The translations under genes were made by a program, and so were the position numbers. The notes below the pieces were generated by a model. The model saw only the letters and a program-made list of their open reading frames with translations, was not told where the DNA came from and ran no database searches. 26,936 nt of DNA from Ulva prolifera (lineage: Eukaryota; Chlorophyta; Ulvophyceae; Ulvales; Ulvaceae). How positions within the stretch are numbered: the first letter of the stretch is position 1; each line of letters starts with the position of its first letter. Below are positions 8,980 to 19,517 of this stretch, one piece after another. Location: contig JALAAN010000023.1 of the NCBI GenBank assembly GCA_023078555.1, positions 5,001-31,936 on the forward strand, in the 5' to 3' direction.

Positions 8980-10841
8980 GTGGTCCAGGAGTTTGTTCCT
9001 GTCGGCTTTGACTTCAAGGCACCGCGGCCGTCCAAGACGCGGCCGCCGAAGAAACAAGCACCGGCGCGAGCACGTGCGGGCGATGTGCAGGCATCCCAGG
9101 CTCAGCGGAGTGAGAACTCGGCGAGACTCCACATCGGGCTGTCTCACTGCAAGGCGGAAAAGGAACGCAGCGGCGACAAGGTGCAGTGCCTCACGTACTC
9201 AATGCGCGTGCAGCACCTCTCCATGTCACGCGAAATGACAGCGCCACAACCCCAGATCGGCAAGGTGGACATTCGGTACCTCCAGTTGGTGAGGGACACA
9301 GGCGAGCTGCTCATTGCTCGAGCCTTTGACCCTGATGCCCATGGCTGTTTGCGCGTGACAGTGCACGTGACTACCATGCAGCTGCTGAAGCAGTTGCAGC
9401 AGCTCCCGCGCCCGACGCTGCCGGCGCTGCTGACCCTGTTTGTGTGGGGAATCGCGCACTGCATCAAAGCTGTCCACGAGAGCTCGACAGACTCAAAAAT
9501 TGCTGACCTGTCCAAGCTGATGTGGCACCATTCCTATGCGGAGGGCCTGTCGCTCTCATGGAAGCTCGTCCAGGTTGCTGCGGCCACGACCTGGGTCAAC
9601 AGCGACGATGATGTCGGCACGGCCCTGTCGGTACTGGCCTGCATTCCCCGTGCAGCGCTCATCGGTTCAGAGCAGTTTGACAAGACCTCCTGGGCGACCA
9701 TCCTCGAGCGGTCACGGACGCGACAAGGGCACAGAGCACCACTTGATGAGGTGCGCGCTGTTAAAATTCACCATCCTTGAGCATAAATTGCTGCTCTCTG
9801 TGGGTCTGTGTTTGTGCAATGAGCCTGAGAGACAACTCGGCCCGCTTAAGCAAGCCCGGAAAATGTTGTCAGTAGTGTCTGTCATGAACTATACCTACGC
9901 AACATGCAGATTCCATGGCCTGATGGATGTGACCCTGAAGTCATTGTGACATCGGGTTTTACACCTGCTGACCTGACAAGTCTGAAGGCTGCCGCCAAGA
10001 CGGACGCGACACGTCAGCAGTTTGCGTTCACCGCTGATGCCCGCGTACGTCCGGTTGGTGATGTCACGCGAGGGCAGGGTATCGGATCAAAGCGACGGGC
10101 ATCAGCAGCCCGTGCAGCAGACAACGCGGGCGCGATCGATCTGACTGGTGACGGAGGCGCCTCTGCGCAGCCGCCAGCGATGCGTCGGCGAAGGGATAGC
10201 AGCAGGAGTGGCCAGAGGGGCGCTCTAGCACCAGCCCGGCAAACGAAGTCACGGCAAGATCCTAGTTCAGGCGAGCGCAACACGGGAGAGGTCTGCGCAG
10301 AAGCGATTGCTATCGTGGGCGATTGCGCGGGGACTGGAGGCCAGAAGCGTGCTAGGAGCCCCGTGCATGGGCACAGCGGCGCGCGGGCAAGTGATACCCC
10401 GAGCTCGCATGGAGGTGCAGGCAGCAGCAGTGGCACCGGCGTTGGTGAAGGCAGCCTGGGACGCAACAGTCATGATGGAGCCCGAGGCGATATCGGCGGC
10501 GCTGCTGGGGCGGCGGCGGCGGCGGCGACGGCGGCGGCGGTGACCCTGGGGGTGCTGGTGGGAGAGGCAGCGGCGGACCCAGACGTGGCGCACGCTGGGC
10601 CCCTATTGATCACCGTGTGCCCGTCACAGTGCGCAATCCAACGCAGGTGGCCGCATTGCTGCAGTCATGCAAGGACACCACGGCACAGCCTTTCAGCTAC
10701 AAGCTGAGGGTCAGAGACCAGCACATGGGACCTGGAAAGAGTGTCAGAGCCATCACCGGCGCGGTGTGCTCCTTCTTTGACCTTTGCCACATGCGCACTG
10801 ACCCTCACGTCTTGTCCGACTGTAGGGTGTGTGATCTGTGA
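8980..10841 (+). CDS. Unrecognised two-exon gene with NLS- and SIM-like motifs (5' end uncertain)
   Basis: The first visible exon, 8980-9750, ends in LDE at a GTGCGC donor. The intron 9751-9909 ends ACATGCAG, and the second exon begins IPWPDGCDPEVIV; the phase is 0 on both sides. The first exon encodes a globular-looking, Leu/Val-rich segment (VRYLQL-like strands, LLTLFVWGIAHCIKAV). The second is disordered and charged: basic clusters KRRAS and MRRRRDSS, a hydrophobic-acidic IDLTGD typical of SUMO-interacting motifs (10135-10152), then Gly-rich sequence. At the GGC tract (10508-10541) the good frame shifts, continuing as PIDHRVPVTVRNPTQV and on to a Cys/His-containing end (SFFDLCHMRTDPH). A nuclear protein is a fair inference. 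No family is recognised. 8980 is not a real start codon; upstream exons are expected. Confidence 0.5.
10508..10541 (+). repeat. GGC trinucleotide tract
   Basis: A run of GGC units with one GAC interruption inside the Gly-rich part of the gene at 8980-10841. In one frame it encodes Ala, in the other Gly. Upstream coding favours one frame and downstream coding the other, so an indel in this tract (slippage or read error) is the simplest explanation. Confidence 0.85.
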
Positions 10842-11095
10842 GTGTCTGTGATGGGCAATGTGCATGAAATGATATTGTCTCGTGCAGCATCTTTAAAAGA
10901 AAACACCGCTGTCGCTGGTGTTTTGCCCTTTGTTATGTGACCCCTACCACGCAATGTACAAGGCTAGTCTTCCGTGCAGGATCTGTTGCTGGCAGGACAG
11001 CCATCAGCCGACCATGCCAACGGAGTCATTGTTGTGGGCATGCCACAACCTTTTTTGCCACCTCGGCGGGACTGTCGGGCCCTGTTTTTCGGGCT

Positions 11096-11109
11096 GGGGG
11101 GGGGGGGGG
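11096..11109 (+). repeat. Poly-G run, 14 bases
   Basis: An uninterrupted G14 tract, 19 bp upstream of the longer run at 11129-11157. The two are separated by a GGC-rich spacer. Confidence 0.95.
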
Positions 11110-11126
11110 TGGCCACGGCGGCGGCT

Positions 11127-11128
<2 letters not shown>

Positions 11129-11157
<29 letters not shown>
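11129..11157 (+). repeat. Poly-G run, 29 bases
   Basis: An uninterrupted G29 tract following GGCGGCGGCTTT. With the adjacent G14 it repeats the paired arrangement seen at 4060-4191. All four runs have G on the same strand. Confidence 0.95.
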
Positions 11158-11302
11158 TGCTGTGGGGCTGTTTGCAAAGTGAGAGGCTCTGCTTGCAGGA
11201 GGCCATCTCTTGAGGTAAGTATGGAACTCTGGTTGGGCGGAATTGGGAGATACAGCATGCTGGACATTTGGCCTTGAGGAAGCTAATTCTGGCAACACAA
11301 CA

Positions 11303-12180
11303 TCAGTGGGAATGCAATTCGGGGTGTTTCGGGGTGCGTGTCTGGGAAGGTGCACATGTGCAGCTCAGCCCAGGGCACCGCGAGCAGCAATCATGGGAAC
11401 TGCACACCGAGCAATCTCCTCGCACCCACCCAATGTCAGCACTTGCGCTGGCCACAGCCACACAGCCACACACACGACCACACCCACCCAGCAACACACT
11501 CAAGCCTCCCACCCAACACCCACAAGCACACCCACAAGCCCACCCCCACCCACACCGGTCCGGCACAAAAGCCCAGAAAGCACATGCAGCCAAGGCCGCC
11601 GAGCACAGAAACAGCGAAACCCCAACAACAATCCCCACCCCGGGGAGGCCCCAGCCTCCTCCAGCACAACCCCTCTGCGCCCAGCTCCAGCGCACCACCC
11701 CGCCCACCTGCGGAAACAGACCCACAACCCCAAAGACCAGCCCAGCCCGCCGCAATTGCAACCTACCTGGTCGCGCCGCAATGGCGGGCCACATGCAGAC
11801 ACACGGGGAAGACAGCGGCAAGGCACGGCCCGCCAGATCCGCAACCACCACAAGGCGGACGGGCCACGAGCGCACGCGGCGACGATCCCCATCAGGCAGG
11901 CCAGGCGGGCGGGCTGCGCCGCTCAGGCCAGATGGCCTGTGAGCGGCGTAGGGTCATCGGGCGGGACCGCGAGCCCTGTCAAAACTGCCTTCCCCGCATG
12001 ACGCGCCATCAGCGGGGCAGCGGCGTGCACCTGTTGAGCCACCGTGCGGCACAGCGTTGTGTACAGGTCCCGCATGGTGTTCTCTGGGCATCCTCCAAGC
12101 ATGCATGAATTTTGCATGCATGCAAGCCACCGGGAACGTATGCTCAGTGATCGCGTGCACCTCAACGTCCTCAGCGGCAT
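11303..12180. other. C/A-rich stretch open in several frames on both strands; coding status unclear
   Basis: From about 11440 to 11760 the plus strand has very few T bases and few stops in any frame, giving Pro/His/Thr-rich translations on plus and Gly/Val/Cys-rich ones on minus. On the minus strand, 12180-11923 ends in a more normal-looking peptide (MRDLYTTLCRTVAQQ, then TGLAVPPDDPTPLTGH and a stop) that could be a real 3' exon. On the plus strand, 11338-12108 is also open. Composition alone can explain most of this, so I assign no gene. Confidence 0.3.
12099..12123. repeat. Inverted repeat of GCATGCAT
   Basis: GCATGCAT at 12099-12106 and ATGCATGC at 12116-12123 flank an AT-rich centre (GAATTTTGC). 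Each arm is itself nearly self-complementary. Similar TGCATGCA runs recur through the non-coding parts of the window. Confidence 0.7.
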
Positions 12181-12666
12181 TCAGCGGCATGTGGCAGTAC
12201 GAATGCCCATGGCAAACTGGACCACAAGGGATGCGGGCGCTTGGGGTTGCTGGATGTTTGACATGGCATGCGGCTGAGGGGTGGCCACGGCAGTGGTCGT
12301 CACCGTGACAGCCACGTTGGCCTTCAAGGCGCACGTACATCAGGCGCACACATACCAGGCGTACTGACTATCGGCATTTCGACGAACATGTGTTCGGCAA
12401 CTGTATATGTTGTCAGCGGTGGGCGCATGCAGCTGCGCAGCGTGTGGCTGGGGGCCGTCTGGAGAGACGCACATGCATGTGCAGCCGATCGGGATGGGCA
12501 CTAGAGCCTGCCGTCTCCCTTGGTCATGGCAGCACATACAACATCTGACAGCATCTTCTTGGGGGGTGGAATCCGGGATAGGCCACTGCGTGTGTGATGA
12601 CGCTGTTGCAACACTTGTGTATCAGTTGTTCAGCACCCGTGCCAGCTGTGTTCGACCGTGCACTAG
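12181..12666. other. Interval with no supported gene
   Basis: Only short ORFs on both strands, with no splice-phase support and no homology to the duplicated gene. Nothing else is evident. Confidence 0.4.
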
Positions 12667-13641
12667 GTGCATCGTGACAGGAGGACCGTCCGGCGACCTG
12701 ACGCACCGTTGGTAGAACAGGCAGCAGCTCTTTTCAATAATAGTTCGGCTGTGTGGATAGCAGAGGTGGCTGCGGCAATGACGGCGGGGCAGCGTCTGAA
12801 GGCAGGACAGGTGGGTGCGAAGTTGCGCAGCGGATGTGCGTGCAGGCACATGGTGGTAGGGGGTGGAAGCAGGGCGTGCGAGAGAATCTTGCACTGGCCT
12901 GCACTGCAGCACTCGACCCACACCGTCATTCCCCACGGTACAGTGATGCGACCTGAAATTCACAGGAAGTCACACCGCGTGCTGGTCATGCAGGAAGGCC
13001 TGGTCGGTGGTTCTGTGGCTGGGGTGCACGTGGAGCCCATGGCAGATGTGGATGGGGCAGCACGCATGGACGCTGGCGTCCGCAGCCGCGGTGCCCGTGT
13101 GGCTGGCGGTGGGCTGCGGCATCCGGAGCGGGTCAGCGACGTCTTCGCGATGCAACAGCAGGTTGTGGCGGCGGTGCGGGTGGGGGCCATGTTTCCCGCG
13201 CTGCTGAGATCCGCCCTCCCGGATGTGTGGGTGCGGGTGGGGATATCCAAGGCGGGTGCCGAGGTTTACTTTGTGTTTGGGCAGCGTGTACGCGCGCTGA
13301 CGGGTGCTCGCGTGGGACAGTTTTGGACGTCCATGGCTGCTGCCGCGGTGTGGAGGGTGGATGTTGGGGTGGGGTGGCAGCAGCCGGCACCTGTGGATGT
13401 GTGTGTGTGGGTGCCGCGCCTGATTGGTGCGGCCGGGAGGAGGCAAGGAACCCACCTCGCTGCGCGCGCCCGAGCTGGCATATGCTTCCAGCATATGTGT
13501 CGCCAGCCGTACGTAGGAAGGATTGATTTGGAACTACGCCTCTCTGTGAGGTGGTCGCCAGACCTGCGAGTCTGCCCTACCGAGTATCTGCGTATGGGAT
13601 TCCCCACGCAGACTTCACCACCAGTGCATAACAGGGCTTAG
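12667..13641 (+). CDS. Possible coding region, hypothetical protein (324 codons open)
   Basis: A long open frame ending at TAG 13639-13641. The first in-frame ATG is at 12778, and an upstream acceptor (GTGACAG before GAGGACCG) could make this an internal or terminal exon. The translation is Val/Ala/Arg-rich with amphipathic stretches (LVEQAAALFNNSS, DVFAMQQQVVAAVRVG, AEVYFVFGQRV). No domain is recognised. The plus strand here is G/T-rich, which helps frames stay open, and the antisense frame 13494-12970 is also open but gives His/Pro-rich low-complexity sequence. The plus reading is favoured, but only moderately. Confidence 0.35.
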   Translation: MHRDRRTVRRPDAPLVEQAAALFNNSSAVWIAEVAAAMTAGQRLKAGQVGAKLRSGCACRHMVVGGGSRACERILHWPALQHSTHTVIPHGTVMRPEIHRKSHRVLVMQEGLVGGSVAGVHVEPMADVDGAARMDAGVRSRGARVAGGGLRHPERVSDVFAMQQQVVAAVRVGAMFPALLRSALPDVWVRVGISKAGAEVYFVFGQRVRALTGARVGQFWTSMAAAAVWRVDVGVGWQQPAPVDVCVWVPRLIGAAGRRQGTHLAARARAGICFQHMCRQPYVGRIDLELRLSVRWSPDLRVCPTEYLRMGFPTQTSPPVHNRA

Positions 13642-14254
13642 TTGCAGTGACTATATGCATGCCATACTTTGTCTATTGTCTCTAGAGACAGATCTGTCGG
13701 TGGTACCAGCATGTCACGGGCCTCTGCAGATCGTTTCTGTGGTGGGGTAGCACCCCGGCTGATACATCGATGTTGGCAACTTTCCTTGCAGCCAAATGTT
13801 GTAACAAGTTGACCCCAACGAGCCGAGCGCTGTTTCGGCACCTGTCCACATTGGTCGCACCACAGCCGAACAGCTTCGAATTCTTGGGAACTGTGTCGTT
13901 TCTGCGCGGTCGTGCGCGGTGGGAGTCTGCTCAGGTTGCACTGATCTGACCTGTGCTGTTCCGCACTTGAGACATAATTGCAGCACCTGCGGGCACTGCT
14001 ACTAGCAGTATACAGTACTTATGAGCAGCATCGTTTCGCATCACTCACGTCCGCTGCAGTGTTGGTGTCAAGCCTCACCATGGCAGCAGTAACTACCACT
14101 GTATCACCCTCCTGACAGCCCAGAATAAGTAGAAGTGGTAGTGGCTGCACCAAGGTTGCTGCAATGCAGCACTCATGTGGCATGAACGCCTCATGCACCA
14201 CGTCACATCCCAAATCACATGTGCAATAAGGCAACGCTAAAATCGACACGGAAC
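13638..14254 (-). CDS. Probable minus-strand gene, two 3' exons, hypothetical protein
   Basis: Reading the minus strand, an exon from 14254 to 14049 follows an acceptor GTTGACAG. It encodes SILALPYCTCDLGCDVVHE, a Leu-rich hydrophobic stretch (LVQPLPLLLILGC) and AAMVRLDTNTAAD, ending at a strong GTGAGT donor (14048). After an intron of 207 bp, an acceptor GTGGACAG leads in phase 0 into VPKQRSARWGQLVTTFGC and a charged end (SAEARDMLVPPTDLSLETID) with a stop at 13640-13638. The matched splice phase is the main support. Upstream exons may lie at 14260-14550 and 14735-15160, but I could not connect them. Function is unknown. It ends against the stop of the plus-strand ORF 12667-13641. Confidence 0.4.
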
Positions 14255-14734
14255 CTGTCAACGGGACCAACAAGCAGCCTGGATTTTTTGTGATATCGCA
14301 GGTTCCATTGGGCCGAAAGTTTCAGGGCGAGGCGCGCAGATGTGGGGTTGGTCAGCGGCGGGTGCCATGCATACAGTTGCAGGCTTCGTGGCGAGAGGGC
14401 TGCACTGCCTGGACACCGGTACCTGCATGTGGAGACAGGCGACGAAGGATGAATCGGTTGACTGATGCAACTCTGGAAAGTCGTGCATTCGTCTCTCAGC
14501 AGCTGTGCACGCGGGTTAATACGTGAGCAGACGGACGTCGTGTACACAGAGTTGCATGTCAGTTACGATTTGTTCGACCTCTTGTTAGGCGAGCTCTGGC
14601 ACGCATTGTGACATTTACATGGTAGAATTGAGATGAGCTTCTAGATACGCACGTCTAGGCTTTGATTTAGAGTCGATATTTGTCATCGCTGGAGCGTGGC
14701 AGCCTATTGCTTGAGTCGGAGATAGGTGCGACTG
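14255..14734. other. Interval with only weak coding signals
   Basis: Minus-strand frames at 14547-14258 are open and could hold a further exon of the gene at 13638-14254, but no donor gives the needed phase. From about 14550 to 14680 the sequence is more AT-rich and shows nothing. Confidence 0.3.
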
Positions 14735-15180
14735 TCAGCTGGCGTGGCTGTGGGCGTACGCCTGCAAACTCGCACAGAGGCTCAGTGACCCACGGGCCGG
14801 GTCGGGCGCACCGAAACCCGAACACAGATCAGCGACGACGTGGGCAGGCAGCGATGGCGGCACCAGACAGCCTGACGACGGCTGCTGCGATGGTAGAGCA
14901 GCGCATCGAAGTTGTGGCGGTATGTCGGACGATCGCGCTGATATGGTGCAAGTGCGTGCATACGCATGATCGAACAGGGTGGGATCTGGAAGTGCGAGTG
15001 GATCCAGTTCTGTGTGGCTGGAGGTGCCTGTGCAGAAACTGTGCATGCATGCTGCAAGCCACACAACACCACCCCCGGCTGGACTGGTGGCATACACGGG
15101 CCTGTGCATCGCGACATCGTCAGTACACCCCCTCTGCTGAGCTGTACCCGTGTTATGCATTCAGGAGAGGAGGACGGTAG
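14735..15180. other. Overlapping open frames on both strands; possible 5' exon of the minus-strand gene
   Basis: On the minus strand, 15160-14735 encodes a mixed-composition peptide (SHTELDPLALPDPTLFD, VADLCSGFGAPDPARG). A GTACGC donor near its end would suit a gene running toward 13638. On the plus strand, 14680-15180 is also open (MAAPDSLTTAAAMVEQRIEV). I cannot decide between them from composition, and they cannot both be coding. Confidence 0.25.
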
Positions 15181-15467
15181 GTGTCATGCATGCGCATGAG
15201 TCGTTTCCTGATCCGGTGCGGGGGTATGGAGCATCGTGCCAGGCGCTCGTTCAGGGCTGCCGACGTAGGCGCAAGCGTGAACGACGAGGATGCCCACAGA
15301 TGCCCCCGAGGTGTGTTCCAGCTCACAAATTGTCGCATCCATTGTGCAGTCGATGTGGACACCCGCACAGGAAACCTGCGCTGCCTCTTGCATGCTCTGC
15401 CATAAGCAGGAGCATCATGCATAGCATCCCGTCAACGCATGTCCCACCACCGCAGCGGCGTGTGATT

Positions 15468-15487
15468 GCGGGTGCGGCCGCACCCGC
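15468..15487. repeat. 20-bp perfect palindrome, first minisatellite unit
   Basis: A perfect palindrome centred on GCGGCCGC with flanking GCGGGT/ACCCGC. The same palindrome is at 15640-15659 in the second unit. It could form a cruciform or serve as a dyad protein site; no known site is recognised. Confidence 0.9.
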
Positions 15488-15639
15488 TCTGGCCACAGCC
15501 ATGCGCACGCAAACGCACACGCGCGCGTGCGCACGCATCGCGGGAAACCTTCGCTGCCTCTCACATGCTCTGCCATAAGCAGGAGCATCATGCATGGCAT
15601 CCCGTCATCGCATGTCCCACCACGCAACGGCGTGTGATC

Positions 15640-15659
15640 GCGGGTGCGGCCGCACCCGC
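15640..15659. repeat. 20-bp perfect palindrome, second minisatellite unit
   Basis: Identical to 15468-15487, although bases around it differ between the two units. The two palindromes lie 172 bp apart. Confidence 0.9.
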
Positions 15660-15733
15660 TCCGGCCACAGCCATGCGCACGCAAACGCACACGCGCGGTG
15701 CGCACGCATCGCGCGCGACGCCCCCACGCACGC

Positions 15734-16416
<683 letters not shown>

Positions 16417-16417
<1 letters not shown>

Positions 16418-16596
16418 CTGTAGTTTGATACTCTGCTGTAGTGTGGCCATGTGTGCGTGGTGTTGAGGTACGATGGGTTTTGAGATATCTCCGTTGGTCT
16501 GTTGCAGCACTCTTCCCGTCGCCATGCTAAACATGCCAGTGGTGCACTCACTGTTTTGTAAGTCTGCCTGTGGTGCACAGGTTTCCTGATGAGGCC
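16417..16596 (+). promoter_or_regulatory. Candidate upstream region of copy B
   Basis: About 180 bp of ordinary sequence between the (CA)n tract and the first ATG of the gene. No TATA box or other clear element is visible. An isolated GTAAGT at 16558 could be a donor of an upstream untranslated exon. The promoter role rests only on position. Confidence 0.25.
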
Positions 16597-19171
16597 ATGC
16601 CAGCTAGGGCGGCAAAGCTGACTGTGGAGGTCTCGGCGCCTAGCATCGATGATGTCCAGTGGAGTGTACGCTGGCACGGGACGCCCAGAGTGAGGCGGTA
16701 CGCATTGTTCTCATGCATGCTTCATGCATGATGTGCTGTTTTGCGGCGCAGCGCTGACGTTGGACAGTTGGTGCGCAGGGCGATGGCACATTTTGTCCAA
16801 GGCAGGCGGATGCACCATCCTCGGACACGGCAGCTGTGGCGGCAGGAGGAGTGCGCCAACGTTGCTCGGGGCCACCTCAGCGCAGGGCAGCGCAACTGGT
16901 GGCGCGAACAGCGCGTCACCATGATGAGCCTGCCGGCGAACACAGGGGCTGGAGCTGCCGCTTTAGAGTCAGCAGCGCTGGAGGATCGTGTCACTGCCGC
17001 CTCGCGCATGGCTATTGAATCCAGAGCGGAATCGCGAAGCAGCCACACGTGCGTCCACCAGACCCACACCAACGCGTGTGTGTGTGACGGGTTCGAGTCC
17101 GTTGGGGAGTGTCGTTGTGCGGCAGTCAGAGTATGGCCTTGCATGGTGCGAGGGTCTTGCGCCGGCAACGGCGGGCATGCATGCGGTGGCAAGCACAGCC
17201 CTCGTGGTGCCCGCTCATGAACCTGTGGGGCAAGTGAAGCCGGGGCGCATCACCGCGGGCATGCACCTCGGTGCCTGCATCATGCGCTGTGTCCAATCGC
17301 TGCTGCAACGTGCCATGGTTGAGCCAGCCTCGAGCTCAGCATCCAGGCTGGAGAGCGCACGGGTTGGCCGCGTTCTGTTGCTTGCAGCACGGCTGCAGTT
17401 GGTTTGGATGCAGCGGCCACGTGCTTTGTTGCGCCGGCATCACATGGCAGCGCAGTCGCGGCATCACATGCTCCAAGGGCAGCGACTGTGGCTGCAAAAC
17501 CGTCCGCTTCAGTTGCGGTGCTGTCAGTGGGCGCGGCAGAGGTTCAGGGCGTAACCCAAAGCGTGGTGCGGGTTGTGCACGCAGCGGCTCCAATGTCTGT
17601 GTCCACATTTGCTGCTGCTACGGTTGAGGGTGCCCGTGATGTGAATGTGCTGATAGAGCAAAGAGCCGAGCCCACAGGAGCCATGTGTCCTGAGTTCGGG
17701 GCAGTGGTGTCCAGTGCCGTGGGATGCGTGGGGTTTGACTCTATTGCGCATCCAAATGATGTGCCCGCTGTAGATGTAGCCGCGGCTGCAGGTGTTGCTG
17801 CGGCTGCGCATGGTGTGAGTTTTACCGGTTTGGCTGCAGCGGGCGCAGCAGTAGTGGCCACAGGTGCTGCGGGTGCTGCACATGCCGCAGACCCACAACT
17901 GGTTGCAGAGTTGACCTTGGCACACACCAGCGTGGGGCTGAGGCTGCGGGGAGGTGGTTCTGGAACCATGCTGCCTGATCCCGGTGGAGGTGTGGAGGCT
18001 GGTAGTGAACGGGGCAGCGGCGGCGCGGCGGGGTTGGGCTCAGCTGAGGCGGTTTCAAACCGGCCGGCCGCGGTGGCCAGCCCATCAGCCAAGTCGAAGC
18101 AGATTGCAGCAGCTGCATTGCGTCTTCGGACATCGCGGCAGTTTCGTATGATGTCTGGTGCCAGGTCTGTAGTGAAGAAGCGTGTGCGTGAGGAGGCAGC
18201 TGACAGCGTGTGCGCAGTCGTAGGGAAGGCGGCGGGTGGGGGCGCGGCTGTCGATGCTGCAGCTGCAGTGGCCCCTGAAGGTGGCTGTCCTATGGCAGCT
18301 CCCAATGTGGGTAATACCACCGTTGCAGACTCCGCCGCTGAGGTTCGCCCTTCACGGGGGGTCCTGGTGCAGCCAACTGCATCCGTGGGCTTGATGTATC
18401 ATGGATCAGCGCTGGTGTGCGCCCCGCTGCTAGGAAGACGTGGCATGTGGGGCGCAGTGCCTCGCACCGCCCTAAACACAGCAGAGGTGCTGTGTCTCTG
18501 TCCAGGGCCGTTCTTGATGATTCTGACGACGATGCGCCCTTGCCAGATGCCTCCAACCGGGGTACACCTGCGCGGTTGGTGGATTTTGCTGAGGGAGGCG
18601 CACGCGAGCCTCAAAAGTCTTTCACGCAGTGGCTCAGCGGGGTCGCTGCGCAGCGACCTGAGGTTGGGGTTTGTGGCGGCGAAGCGGCACCGGCTGACAG
18701 CAGCGCTACCTGTGGGCAGGGTGATGTTGCTGCCCCGGAGCCGGACTTTGCGGCCGCGCTTTGCCGTCGTGATTCTGTCATTAGACCCGAGCAGGTGCCA
18801 CCCGTGACAGGTGTGTGTGAGCGGGCGAGTGCTGCACACAGAGGCAGTGGTGGTGCTGCCCCTACACCGCAACTGATGCGAGCCTCACCGGCACGTGGTG
18901 ACGGTGTGCCAGGCAGTGATGATGGCAAGGCAGAGTGTGAGAGTTTTTCATTCTTCAACTCCAGTGATGAGGACATCGAGGGTGTAGAAGACCCGTCGTA
19001 CACACCGTCGGAGTCTGATTCAGTTATTGTGTGCGCATCGCCCACCCGGGCGGCGGAGCCTGCCGACGGCGACTGCGGCGTTGTGACTGTACGCGAGCAC
19101 TCGCATGGTGATGAGGTTGCGGAGCTGCACCGCCTTGGAGATTTGCTCGACAATCCAGAGCGATACGCGAG
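16597..19171 (+). CDS. Copy B: 5' exons of the large duplicated gene, low-complexity N-terminal part
   Basis: The first exon, 16597-16697, starts at the first ATG after an in-frame stop (16528) and encodes MPARAAKLTVEV and then VQWSVRWHG. A 54-bp intron (16698-16751, GTACGC...GCGCAG) joins it in phase 2 to ADVGQLVRRAMAHF. The next exon runs to 19171 (donor GTGTGT). It encodes a basic, Trp/His-containing stretch, then long Ala/Val/Gly-rich sequence, a basic patch (VVKKRVREE) and acidic Ser/Asp patches (DDSDDDAP, NSSDEDIEG). The best frame changes near 17000, near 17400 and at the G6 run 18356-18361. These may be indels, read errors or small introns I cannot place. It is probably a disordered, nuclear-type N-terminus. 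No domain is recognised. Confidence 0.55.
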
Positions 19172-19517
19172 GTGTGTATTCCATGTTGCCCCCGCTGAAT
19201 CCCATGTGCGTCTATGGCCTGTTCCGCGGACCCCACAGCGGTCTTGTGTTGTGTCACTTGTGCGGGATCCCGACACATGCATGCACGCATCATAAAGTGT
19301 TATTTGTCACCAACAACGCCACATACTTGAACTGCGGCAAAGCTGCATACTGCATGTACATGTGAGTAACAATGCTGATACTGTGCGGTGACTAGCGTAT
19401 GTCTGTTGTGGCCGAACGCATCCGTTAGCATTCCATTCCTCACATGCTTAGTATCAGTTATGGCCACAGGGCAAAACCGCAAACATGTGTCGACACGGTG
19501 TGCAGAGTCAAGTGCAG

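Larger units (their letters stand above)
10842..11302 (+). other. Non-coding interval with two poly-G runs
   Basis: I see no gene. ORFs crossing the interval translate the G runs as poly-Gly or poly-Pro and are not credible. Apart from the G runs the sequence is unremarkable. Confidence 0.6.
15371..15716. repeat. Two tandem copies of a 173-bp minisatellite
   Basis: Unit 1 is 15371-15543 and unit 2 is 15544-15716. They share GAAACCT-CGCTGCCTC, CATAAGCAGGAGCATCATG, CATCCCGTCA, the palindrome and an (ACGC/ACAC)-rich tail. By eye about nine bases in ten match. The second unit's tail grades straight into the (CA)n tract, so the microsatellite may have arisen by expansion of that tail. No protein is likely. 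Confidence 0.9.

Noticed and set aside
10937..11355. Poly-Gly and poly-Pro ORFs on both strands around the G runs at 11.1 kb
   Set aside because: Open only because homopolymers contain no stops.
15371..15716. CRISPR-like array
   Set aside because: Only two directly abutting 173-bp units with no spacers, in an intron-containing eukaryotic context.
17544..18320. 258-codon minus-strand ORF, Pro/Ala/Thr-rich
   Set aside because: Antisense of the Ala/Gly-rich N-terminal exon of copy B; no splice signals or independent support.
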